A stretch of DNA of 64,000 nt from Episyrphus balteatus (Eukaryota; Arthropoda; Insecta; Diptera; Syrphidae). Position numbers and translations under genes: made by a program. Numbering within the stretch: the first letter of the stretch is position 1; each line of letters opens with the position of its first letter. The DNA lies in the NCBI RefSeq assembly GCF_945859705.1, contig NC_079136.1:113666028-113730027 (forward strand), read 5' to 3'. Shown here in pieces: positions 49,817 through 59,728 of this stretch. A model generated the notes under the pieces. It saw nothing but the letters and a program-made list of their open reading frames with translations, had not been told where the DNA came from and ran no database searches.

Positions 49817-52800
49817 GTTTGTTTACAATAAATTAAACAAGTGATATTATTCTTTTCATCCAATATCGTTTTATAGCAAATGCAAAGAATATTCATTTGG
49901 CTGAAGAAAATGCACTGTTGCGCTATAAATTAATTCGTCAAACAAATGAACAACTGGCAAAATCGCAAGGCAATGTCGATAGTCAAATGAAATTATTTTC
50001 GTTGGAGGAAGAACGTGATAAAATGTATGAGAATTTGGAAAGATTGAAAGCCAAGTATAATAAACTGCACATGGCTTTTTTGGAGAAGGCAAAGAGATGC
50101 AAGACATTGGAAGAGGTTTTTGCCAGACAGAAAATGCTACCAGGATTAGTGAAGAAATCTACATTGGATCCCACAAGAAATAGTAAGTGATTTTTGTTTT
50201 GCTTAAAGGCAAATAAAGTAGAAACTATTTATATCTCATTTCAAAAATTGATAATTACCCTTCAGTGATATTAAATAACTATTCGTTATCAGAACATAGA
50301 TTAAGGCATATTGATATTACATTCAGATTGCAAACAAGCACAAGTTTAATGCCTTTTTGTGGTTGATGCTATTGCCACCTAATTCCAATAACAACCATTG
50401 ATCCCAAAATTGTTTGTACTACGGTTAATTTTTTAGGCGGAATTGTTAATTGTTATGGCCATGCCCGACTAACAATTTTGCTTCTACAAAGCTTTACAGG
50501 TGCTATAGTTGCTTGTGTAAAACTTTATAGGAGCAAAATTGTTTGTAGGGTGCTAAGTTTTCGATTTCAGATGTCGAATGCAATGATTAAAAACACACAC
50601 AAAAATGTCAAAAAATATCTAAATTTTTCAGTGACTTGTCTGTTTTTTATAAATCTGTCACGTACAGACAAAAACCGTCCAAAAGAGTTTAAAGAAGATC
50701 TAATTTATGTAGTTATTTAATAATTGAATGTATATTTTTTGTTGACAATTTTTTTTAATTCAAATTAAGTTATTAGCTATTTATTAGACACACCACCCTT
50801 TTCTTTCCGTTATCTCCATTTATATTAAAAAGCAGAGAACACTAGTCAAATCATTTATCACATTTAAGATTACAAAGGAATAGGATACAAAAAATAAAAA
50901 AATAAAAATTAAAAGGTCACTGTGGCGTATGTGTAACATATTTTTTGCATAATATTAACATATAAATTGTTCAGGTTATTGTAGACTTTTCAAGCCTTAA
51001 GTCATGTTTATAGATGAAGGTATACCAGATCGTAAGTAAAAACACTTCAACCGTAGTGCCTCTTCGTTTTGTCTGATTGTTTTCAAGATTACTAAAAAAA
51101 CAGGTACTATTCTTCTCAGGAATACATGGCTTAATCTGTCTTTTTAAAGTTAACTTAAAAGCTTGCCATTACAAATTCTTCGGAGAATAAAGAAATAGCA
51201 TATATAATAACAACCTCTTTTGTATCTAAAAAAATATCTGAACCAAATTTCAAGAACAACCATTCACCCATTCAGGTTGAAGCTCGATATAAAGAAGAAC
51301 GCACTGATCCAAGGACTAACTTGTAAAAAAACATTTACAAACTTTATACAAACAAAAAGGAAACCCGTTTAACTGAGATATTTTCAAATAATAAAATTGG
51401 ATCTCCTGGATTTGCATTCGTTTTTAATTTTTTAATTGGACATTTTTGCGAACAAACAAAACATTTTGTTCAAAAAATTGCATTCATTTTCCATATAAAG
51501 TAAATCAGCACGTTTTTTTGTTCATTCAAAAAGTTCTTATTTTTATATTTCAACGGTTTCTGTAATCCATAAGTTGTACAATCCATAAGTTTTACAAAAA
51601 AATTGATAAGACATAAATTTAATGGTAACTTTCTAATTTTCTATATTAAAGAAACGGATCTTATAAAATAAGGGTTTACTTTTCTATAAATACGACAGTA
51701 ACAAAAAAGAATTGTTCAGACATTTTCGGTAATTTTTTTCTTCTAGAAAAAAAATTAAAATCGTTAGAGTCGTTTTTTTTTTATTGAGCCCTTGTATTTT
51801 AAAGTGGTATACATAAGTCCATTTTTTCATGTTTCGAGATATATTAAAGGGTTTGCAAATTATTTATTTTTTGTTTAAATATAGTAGGTGGCCACATGAT
51901 TATGGTCGATGAAAATTTTCAAAAATTTGTCACTAATTCCTTAACTAGAACGCTAAAAACTAATTTTATTTTATTTTTTTCTGTACAGTACAGTATTATT
52001 ACGGTTGTATGTAACATTATGCCACTGCTAATTTTGTACTTGCATTATAGCCTATAGGGCAAGTATTGGTTTCGTGTCGAAAAAAAAAATTGAGGTTTTA
52101 ATCAAAACCAACATTACGATGATGGAGAATTCCGAAAAAGTGGGTCCCGCAATTCCATCCGTGCGTCTGTGCGTCCATCTGTACACATTTCCACAGCCTA
52201 AACGCGTGGATGGATTTTCTTCAAATTTGGTACAGATGATTTTTATGGAATTCGGAAAGTTGGTTTTTTTTTTGTCTTTTTTTTATATCTCGCTTAGAAA
52301 GTGTACCTCCCATACAAGTTTTTCAATTCACACCAATTTATATTCAAAGCAATTGCAATAAAACTGCGTTTTTAGTTTTTCTCAAAAAAGTAAAAAAAAA
52401 TAACTCGAAAACGGCTCTAATGATTTTTTTTTAACGTTGTAGACGTAATATTTAAAGCGATTGCAATAAAACTGCATTTTTATTTTTTCCAAAAAAGTCA
52501 AATGGAAAATTTTTTTTCATTTAACAATATTTTGCCCTAAATGTCGGCTTTTCCCCAATATAATTTTTTTTTTAATTTATATTGAGCCAGCTTTTAAAAA
52601 TCTACAAGCAAAAGCAAGTACGTGCGAACCCAGTCGATTTTTTTAAGGAGGTAAAGTCAAAAAAAAATGATGATGATAGAGGAGACCACCATTTTTTCAA
52701 TATTTCGTGTGTTTTCCTTTTGTTGCAAAGATGAGTTTATTCTTTCGGGAACTCGGTTTTTACCAGAATGAGTTGTTGTTCCGTGCTTGTAATAATTCAG

Positions 52801-54777
52801 CCACTCACCACTGAGCTTTTCCACCAGTTGGTATAAGGCTTTCTGCAGCATTTCGCTACGAATCCCCAAAGAACGTTACCTGTGGAATTCATCCCTGGAA
52901 AACTACCAAGCCTGTTTATTCTTTAATTTGTCTTACTAAGGAAGGACGTGACTAAACGGTTAAAGCAATTAATTTGCTGCCAAGGAACTTTTTATAGAAC
53001 GTTTAATTCCCTACAAGAAAACATCTTGCTAATTTGAAAATATTGAATTTTCAGTGAATTAGAAAATTTTGAAATTGAAAATTGATTTTTTAATTTTTTT
53101 CTCGATTTAAATCGTGAATAACTTCTTCAAAACTCAATTTAGGGAAATATACTATGAGACCTTTTTTGTAGAGAATTAAATTTCCTACAAGAATCTGTCG
53201 AGGTTTTATTTTTCTATTCACTTATTTGCTCATCACAAAATTCCAAAGTGAAACAGTCAAATTGAAAAAACACTTCGATTTAAAAAGCTTAATTACTCGA
53301 ATACGGCTCGTCTGATGAAAATTTTCAATTAGATCTTTTTTGTAGGAAATTTAATTTTATATAAGAAAAAATGAACAGAAATTTTTTTTACTTTGATCGT
53401 CTAGCAGTTCTGTTGTTAAACATCATATCATGTATAAAAATAAAAAACACCGATGATAGACCTCTTAAAATTTTTTTTTACGGCTCAAATTTTCACCAAA
53501 TTTTTTTTTCATCATCCTGAACAAGATTTTCGAAGTAACTTTCAAAAAAAAAATATTTTATTTTTTTGGCCCAGTCTATTACATATATATACCACTTTCA
53601 TTAATATTAAAAATTATAAAAATTAAAAACCAAAACCAAACTTAAATATAAGTCCACATTTAATGTAATTCAATTCATGTTCAAGCTAAAAACCATAATG
53701 AAATCAAATCTACCCAAATTTCCGCCAATTTGAAACAATAAGGAATTTAATCGCTTTTGTATTCTACAAACTTTTATTTTAAACAAAACATAACTGTATA
53801 CACAAGACGCAAAACACTCCCACTGCTTCATCTATCGGTGTCACCAAAATTGCAATTCTTAACGGTGCGCCTTTGATGAAAATTTACTGGCACTGTATGA
53901 CCCTGACTCATTGCCACTAACTCATTCATAAAGTTAACAACCACCTTCATGCTCCACCCCCACGTTATTCATTCAAATGACTTCTCCAGTCATATAACTA
54001 CAGAACGATCAATCAAAATCTCTTTACTCCTTCTTCTTCCTCTTCAGATGATGTTATTGATAATTCCAGAGACCAACAACTTCAAGACGAAAACATTATG
54101 AACTCAAACAAGATCGCCACTCTACAACGATCTCTCGACGAAGCTTTTGACATAATCGATGAACTTGAATTTGAATTGGAAAGTGTAAGTGCTCGAAAAA
54201 GGTGATCAGTGGTCCTTCCGGGCAGCTCTTTCAATGTTTCCAAACATGCGTGTGTCTTCTAGGTCGACTTTCTTGAAATGGAAAACGAGAGGCTGAAAAA
54301 CGAGCTGAGCAAGCTCAAGAAGAAGGATGCCAATACCACAACTACGTATACGACGACGATGGCTATGACGACAACGACCAATGACGACGATCAAAGAAAT
54401 GAAGATCATCGACTTGGGTATGAAAAATCATCAACCTGTTCAACGGAGTGCGAAGTGCCCGCATCAGACGATCTACCCGATCTTGAAAGCATCGAACGGT
54501 CCATTCAAACCCAGAGTGTGAGTATCAAATTTCAATTCGAGGATCACCAGCAACAGATCAATCAGACAGACTGATCCTCATATTAACTTTCTTTTGGTTT
54601 TTGCAGTTAATCGATACCGTGCAAGCTGAAAGCCATTTACTTCGCAGGGAATTGCTGCGGTCTCGCTTGCAGAATACCCCCAGGCCACCACTTCCACCAC
54701 GACCACCACAGCATACCACATCAGGGCTTCGAGAGTCGTCACAGACGCAAAAGGAGGCAAACTCTTCGGAGGAATGA
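49756..54777 (+). CDS. Five-exon gene for a 309-aa coiled-coil protein (family not recognised)
   Basis: The coding exons are 49756-49816, 49877-50182, 54048-54184, 54263-54517 and 54607-54777. They total 930 nt, which is 309 codons plus a TGA stop. All introns are GT-AG with phases 1, 1, 0 and 0, and the frame stays open throughout. The protein opens MSDYREESEAVKALKIELE. Residues ~8-110 are rich in Leu, Glu, Lys and Asn with heptad-like spacing (LAEENALLRYKL, LEEERDKMYENLERLKAKY), which suggests a long coiled coil. A second coiled stretch spans ~130-190 and ends in ELSKLKKK. A Thr-rich linker (~193-207) leads to an acidic patch, and the C-terminus carries a proline-rich RPPLPPRPP segment (~279-287) containing a PxxPxR SH3-ligand-like motif. 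No catalytic domain, signal peptide or membrane segment is visible. A cytoskeletal or centrosomal adaptor role is inferred from composition only. The start has a favourable context (ACAATG). Confidence 0.85.
49877..50182 (+). CDS. Exon 2 (first coiled coil, residues 21-122)
   Basis: The exon encodes the main coiled coil, followed by a basic segment (FLEKAKRCKTLEEVFARQK) and a short PGLVKKSTLDPTRN tail. The donor is ATA|GTAAGT, close to the metazoan consensus. Reading through the donor would hit a stop two codons later. Confidence 0.88.
50914..50938 (-). repeat. ACTCATACGCCACAGTG motif, inverted copy in intron 2
   Basis: GTCACTGTGGCGTATGTGTAAC is the reverse complement of the motif with one substitution. 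It lies within intron 2 of the coiled-coil gene. Confidence 0.5.
52051..52640 (-). repeat. CACGACTG-family repeat inside intron 2
   Basis: Reads in reverse: CCTATAGGGCAAGTATTGGT at the low-coordinate end and AGCAAGTACGTGCGAACCCA near the other. The inner blocks (GAGAATTCCGAAAAAGTGGG, GTGCGTCTGTGCGTCC, AACGCGTGGATGGATTTTCT) match 55465-55993 inverted. The 95-codon frame here is repeat-derived. Confidence 0.65.
54048..54184 (+). CDS. Exon 3 (residues 123-168)
   Basis: The exon begins in phase 1 and codes for an Asp/Asn/Gln-rich linker followed by a second helical segment (LQRSLDEAFDIIDELEFELES). The donor is AGT|GTAAGT (phase 0) and the next intron is 78 bp. Frame continuity with exons 2 and 4 is the main support. 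Confidence 0.85.
54263..54517 (+). CDS. Exon 4 (second coiled coil end, Thr-rich and acidic linker; residues 169-253)
   Basis: The acceptor is GTGTCTTCTAG. The exon encodes VDFLEMENERLKNELSKL, then a threonine-rich run (~193-207), an Asp-rich stretch and an acidic Ser-rich tail. The donor is AGT|GTGAGT (phase 0). If intron 4 were retained, translation would add 18-19 residues and stop at TGA 54572-54574, removing the proline-rich C-terminus. This is a possible but unproven alternative isoform. Confidence 0.83.
54607..54777 (+). CDS. Exon 5 (C-terminus, residues 254-309)
   Basis: The acceptor is GGTTTTTGCAG. The exon encodes a short amphipathic helix (IDTVQAESHLLRRELLRSRL), the proline-rich TPRPPLPPRPP motif and a polar Ser/Glu tail ending NSSEE. 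The TGA stop is at 54775-54777. Confidence 0.82.
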   Translation, partial: LIDTVQAESHLLRRELLRSRLQNTPRPPLPPRPPQHTTSGLRESSQTQKEANSSEE

Positions 54778-54784
54778 AAGCTAA

Positions 54785-55002
54785 AATAAATACCTATACA
54801 AATACATATGCTGTGCCGCCTTGCAGAACTAGGTCTACTTCGTCTAGTCTTTAACAACTTTTTGAGGTTATGTAATGTTAGCTTGTCTTGTTGCTGCTAC
54901 TGTCGTGTCGTTGGATTTTCTTTTTTTTTTTTTTAGTTCAATTTTGTTGCGCTTATTGGGGCAAGTTTTGAATTTCATTTGATGTAATAAATTATAAATA
55001 AA
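54785..55002 (+). terminator. Poly(A) signals in the 3' UTR of the coiled-coil gene
   Basis: AATAAA hexamers occur at 54785-54790 (8 nt after the stop), 54986-54991 and 54997-55002. The distal pair is followed by a T-rich, GT-containing stretch, so it is the more plausible cleavage signal and would give a 3' UTR of about 240 nt. The proximal signal lies very close to the stop and could be used as an alternative. Confidence 0.6.
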
Positions 55003-55464
55003 ATACAAAATGTTTCATTTCGATTGGAATAATAGACTTTGAGATAAACAACGCGACCTGGACGGACAACTTTATTTCTGTTTCTGTGGCTTTAAAACAA
55101 AGATCAGTCAGTTGTTTTAGTAAAAGTAGTGCCATGAACAGGAGCACTAAATTTTGTCTAAAAATTGATCATAAATGTTGGTCATCCACTGTTTTTCTGG
55201 TTAAAAACAAACAAAATAAAAACATCCTTTAAACTAAACTCTGTTTTAAATAAAACTAGGGGAACAATTGTGTTTTATGATCTACCTCGTATTTAGAGTG
55301 TTCTAGTTCTGATAGCTCTTTCAATGGCAAATTTTTCGTTAGAAAATAGAGTGGACTTTGCAAGCAGTAAAGATTTTTGAACTCCTCAATGAATTGGACC
55401 GATCAGAGCAAAAAGACCCTAAAATTTAACATCGTTGCTCACCAATTTTTTATCGATGGCAGTG

Positions 55465-55993
55465 TAAATAAAATGCACGACTGAGGTCGCACGTACTTGC
55501 TCTTGCAGTTCAAAGCACTTTTATGTTAGTCTACTTGTAGATTTTAAAAGCTGGCTCTTAATTTAAAAAAAAAATTGATATTGGGGAAGAGCCGACATTT
55601 AGGGCATGAAAAATTTTGTTTTTGTTGTTTGACTTTTTTGAGAAAAAATAAAAATTCAGTTTTATATCCACTGCTTTAAATATTACGTTTACAATGTTTA
55701 ATCAAAATCGTTAGAGCCGTTTTCGAGAAATTCGCAATATCGTATTTTTTTGTATGGGAGGTATACGTTCTAAACGAGATATAAAAAAACAAAAAAAAAC
55801 CAACTTTCAGAATTCCATCTGTATCAAATTGGAAGAAAATCCGTCCACCCGTTTAGGGTGTGGAAATGTGTACAGATGGACGCACAGACGCACGGATGGG
55901 ACCCACTTTTTCGGAGTTCTCCATCATCGTAATGTTGGTTTTGATTAAAACCTCAATTTTTTTTTTGACACGAAACCAATACTTGCCCTATAG
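55465..55993 (+). repeat. CACGACTG-family repeat, most complete copy
   Basis: Starts TAAATAAAATGCACGACTGA and ends ACACGAAACCAATACTTGCC plus CTATAG. Contains AATCGTTAGAGCCGTTTTCG, CCGTCCACCCGTTTAGGGTG, GGACGCACAGACGCACGGA and GGAGTTCTCCATCATCG. It is 529 bp and non-coding. It lies ~0.7 kb past the gene's stop. Confidence 0.65.
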
Positions 55994-55997
55994 ATAG

Positions 55998-57023
55998 CTC
56001 AAGTAGCACACTGGTGTATAAATTGGTGTAAATTCATTAATTTTGGTGTAAAATTGAGAAAATTGAAAAAATATGGTGTATTTCTCAAAATTAGTGGTAT
56101 AAAAATTATACCACTGTCTTTTCTGTACAAAATTTCAACATTTTTTTAAGATTCCGTGCAAAAAATACACCGATATTCAGTTGTTTTTATAATATACCAT
56201 TAATGGTGCATAAAATTATTTGATTCTGAAATCAACCAAAACGGTTTATTTTGTACACTCTCTTTGGTGTAGGAAGCACACCCTGTGGACATAAAATTCA
56301 CCAAAATGCATATGTGGGAGACGCCATATTTTTCAATGGACGCCATTTAAAAATAGAAGACAGCGATTAATTATTTTATTAAAATAGTATATTTATCGAC
56401 CTAATAGTCCCGCATTCTTAGTTTTTTCGATTCATTATAAAATAACTTTTCTTAAAAAAATGTAAAACAACACAAAAATTATAATTTTTGAAAAATGGAT
56501 TCTTAAAATCGAAAAAAAAATCATTAATTCACTGACATTTTTGAGGCGCTCGATTTTTAGAGGGGGTAGCATCTAAAATTAGTAGATAGAATGTGTTTCG
56601 TTTTAAAATTTGGCAAACAAAATCATATTTAACCATTGGTTTCTTATGGCAATATTATGAAAGTGAATAAAAATTCATTTTCATTTATTTCATAAGAAAT
56701 GGTGTGAATTAGAATTCATCAAACTGTTTGAGATAAAAAATAAACTTTGGTTCAAATTTTAAATCAGAATAATTTAAATGGTGTATTTTATCCATAGATT
56801 TATTGTATATTTTTCAATTTCAAAGGGATAATTTTCACCAAAAACAGATCATTTAATATACCACTAGTGCCGTTTATACACCAAAATCGGTATATTTTTT
56901 TAACCACCGGAGTTTATTTTATACGAGAAAATGGTGTATTTTTTATATTCAAAATGCATATCACGAAAGTGCAAAAAATACACCAAATATTTTGGTGTAT
57001 CTTAGACTTTTGTGCTACTTGAG
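55998..57023. mobile_element. TGGTGTA-rich element with CTCAAGTAGCACA ends (1026 bp)
   Basis: Exact 13-bp terminal inverted repeats CTCAAGTAGCACA / TGTGCTACTTGAG enclose DNA with many TGGTGTA or TACACCA heptamers, concentrated near both ends. No target duplication is recognisable because both sides abut other elements. Confidence 0.7.
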
Positions 57024-57414
57024 AGGGTTGCCATGCGTCCGGGTTTTCCCGGACATGTACTCTATTTTAGCTGTGTGGGGCACGTCCGGGATAGTTTCTA
57101 TCAATTGTCCGGGATTGTACTCTTTTGAAGCCTTTACAAATCTCACTTTTTGTATGCTACTCTTAATTCATTCCTTATTCAAAAAACGAATCGAGTTCAT
57201 TAAAAGCTAGGCGTTTTTATTTTCGCCTATTCTGCTCAATTCTTTTTTGTGTTCTGCTCCAATATAATCAAAACTCAAAAATGTGCGTATGAGGTACTGG
57301 TTAGTGAATTCTCTGACCAACAAAAATTTATTTTAATAATTTATTTAAATTTTATTATTTATTACAGTAGGTACCTTATTGTAAGACTCAAGGTGCAAAA
57401 TTTTAAACGATTAA

Positions 57415-57841
57415 GGGCCAATTTTTCAATAGTCAGTTAAACAGTCAGTTAGTACTTATTCTTAAGGATAGAGAAAAAATCAATTTTTCAACAAGCAGAT
57501 ATAGCTTATTCCTAAGAAAAAAATATCTGCTTCTTTCCGAGACGAATAAAAATTATTCTAAGGAATAATCTCAACAAAAATATTGTGTCAGTTGGCAAAG
57601 CTGTTTTGAAAGAATTTTGAAAAAAATACAGTGGAACACAAGAAAACAAAAACAATCATGAGAAAAAATGACGTTTAATTTTAAATATTTTTGAATTTGA
57701 CAATTTTTTTTTTGTTATTCTGTAGAATAAATTATTCTTGATTGAAAAATTCAATGTTTTTATCTGATTGTTTATGAGCCTAATAACTTTATTCGTCGAA
57801 CAGTTAACTGACTGTTTATTAGAAGATTGAAAAATTGGCTC
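57415..57841. mobile_element. PIF/Harbinger-like MITE, unit 1 (427 bp)
   Basis: Terminal repeats GGGCCAATTTTTCAAT / ATTGAAAAATTGGCTC are flanked by TAA on both sides (57412-57414 and 57842-57844). The inner arms include CAGTCAGTTA and TAACTGACTG. Inserted within the AGGGTTGCCA element. Confidence 0.7.
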
Positions 57842-57931
57842 TAAGAAAAATATAAGTAAGTTGCTAAGTCAAAAAGACCATTTCTTAACTTAAATAGTAA
57901 CTTACTAAAAATTCTATTAGCATTTAACTAA

Positions 57932-58340
57932 GGGATAATTTTTCATTTAGTACTTATTCCTAAGGATAGAGAAAAAATCAATTTTTCAACAAGCAGATGT
58001 AGCTTATTCCTTAGAATAAAACTGTCTACTTCTTTCAGAGACGAATAAAAATTATTCTAAGAAATAATCTCAACAAAAATATTGTGTCAGTTGTCAAAGC
58101 CGTTTTGAAAGAATTTTGAAAAAAATACAGTGGAACACAAGAAAACAAAAACAATCATGAATAAAAATGGCGTTTAATTTTAAATATTTTTGAATTTGAC
58201 AATTTTTTTTTTGTTATTCTGTAGAATAAATTATTCTTGATTGAAAAATTCAATGTTTTTATCTGATTGTTTATGAGCCTAATAACTTTATTCGTCGAAC
58301 AGTTAACTGACTGTTTATTAGAAGATTGAAAAATTGGCTC
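57932..58340. mobile_element. PIF/Harbinger-like MITE, unit 2 (decayed left end)
   Basis: Over TACTTATTCCTAAGGATAGA to ATTGAAAAATTGGCTC it is nearly identical to unit 1. The left terminus is shortened (AGGGATAATTTTTCATTTAG), and the flanking trinucleotides do not match, which points to duplication rather than independent insertion. Confidence 0.6.
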
Positions 58341-58689
58341 TTAATCGTTTAAAAGTTTGAACAATTGGATTTTAATGGAATTTTAAATTTTTTTTACTGT
58401 AACTATGTACATTCCAACTTTTGTAATATTAGCTAAAATTTTTGCTTTTATTTTTTTTTTTTGTGAAAAAATAAGAAAAAAATGCTACGGGAACAAGGGT
58501 TAAAAATGTGATTTTTAGTTAAATTTTGAAAAGATTGTTCCGCTTTTTTTTGTTTTTATAAAACTATGCATTCCTTTTGTCCTAGATTTGTACTCTTTTT
58601 TGTGTCCTTATTTGTCCGGGAAAGTCCGGGATTTTACATCTCCATTACTAGTTTCGTCAAAATATATCTGGCGACCCTACCTGTAGAGC

Positions 58690-59720
58690 AAGTAAAAAAA
58701 AATGGACCTGTATCATGCCATGTCCGGTTCTAGTATCCCTGTCAAACTCATAAGCCTTATCATGATGAGAAATGCTCACTAAACCGACGAGATTGAAATT
58801 TCAAATTGAATAGAAAATGACTGAGAGGAGCTACAAAATTAACTTTTAAGCAAGAAATTTCGTTTTGAAAGCTTTTTGTTTTTGTTTACAGAAAAATCTT
58901 AATTTTCTTTTGTTTCTAGACTTATTTGAGAAAATTTTGATGTGAATATTTTCTTGGACAAGCGTTGAATAGATTAACACAAAAAAAGTTATATCTAATT
59001 CCTTTTTTGTTGGAACAATTATATGTTGTAAATAATTCATAATTAAATCTGGTGCTTCCCATAATTTGGCGGGAAGGGCTCGACTTATGTTGTTTCATCT
59101 TATTTTATCGAGATCTTGAATAACAAGAAAACTGATCGAACTGCAAAAAGTTTTCATGTTTCATCTAAGTCAAGGTGACTTCAAATTTCTGCAAAAAAAA
59201 ATTTGAATTTTGCATTTTTTTGGATTTTGTACTTTTTCTAAATAACCTTGAATATTTTTAAAGTGTTAGAGGTAAAAAATTGGAGTTTGTATCAAAAATT
59301 TTGTTTTGAAAAGCTTCAATTACTGACAAAAGAAAAAAAAAATCAAAAGTTATTTTTGGAAAATGTCTCCACTGGTTTGATCAAACGGGAACTGCACGTC
59401 TGAAACTTTAAGTTGAAATAAAAAATAACAATAATCATACTTAAATGAGCTAGTAAAAATGCTAAGCCCCAATTTATTTAATCTCCATTATATTTAAAGT
59501 TGCCATTAAATATGAAAAATATGTAAAATCTCGTATACCTATACTAGCCTCTGACCTCGCTTGGTCAAGGTTCTATACTCAAGTGTGACGGAACACGGAA
59601 AATGTTTTTCGTATAAAATGCAAAATTACTAAACTAAGCATCACATACAAATGGAATAAAGGAGTCTTATGATCGGATTGGCATCCGTTAAAAGTGCTGG
59701 AACTCTAGCCATAAGCACTT
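58690..59720. other. Gene-free AT-rich stretch
   Basis: No supported gene or bounded repeat between the AGGGTTGCCA element and the hAT-like element. Confidence 0.6.
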
Positions 59721-59728
59721 GGCGATAG

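Larger units (their letters stand above)
50183..54047 (+). other. Intron 2 (3.9 kb) of the coiled-coil gene
   Basis: The donor is GTAAGTGA and the acceptor is preceded by a strong pyrimidine tract (CTCCTTCTTCTTCCTCTTCAG). It is by far the largest intron of the gene; the other three are 60-89 bp. The extra length includes a reverse-oriented CACGACTG-family repeat (52051-52640) and one copy of the CGCCACAGTG motif (near 50914). The remaining ~3 kb is AT-rich with no exon I can support. Confidence 0.8.
57024..58678. mobile_element. Element with AGGGTTGCCA / TGGCGACCCT ends (1655 bp)
   Basis: The left end AGGGTTGCCATGCGTCCGGG and right end TGTCCGGGAAAGTCCGGGAT..GGCGACCCT are inverted and CCGGG-rich. 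This resembles hAT-type termini, but an 8-bp duplication could not be confirmed. Two Harbinger-like units occupy its centre. No transposase. Confidence 0.6.
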
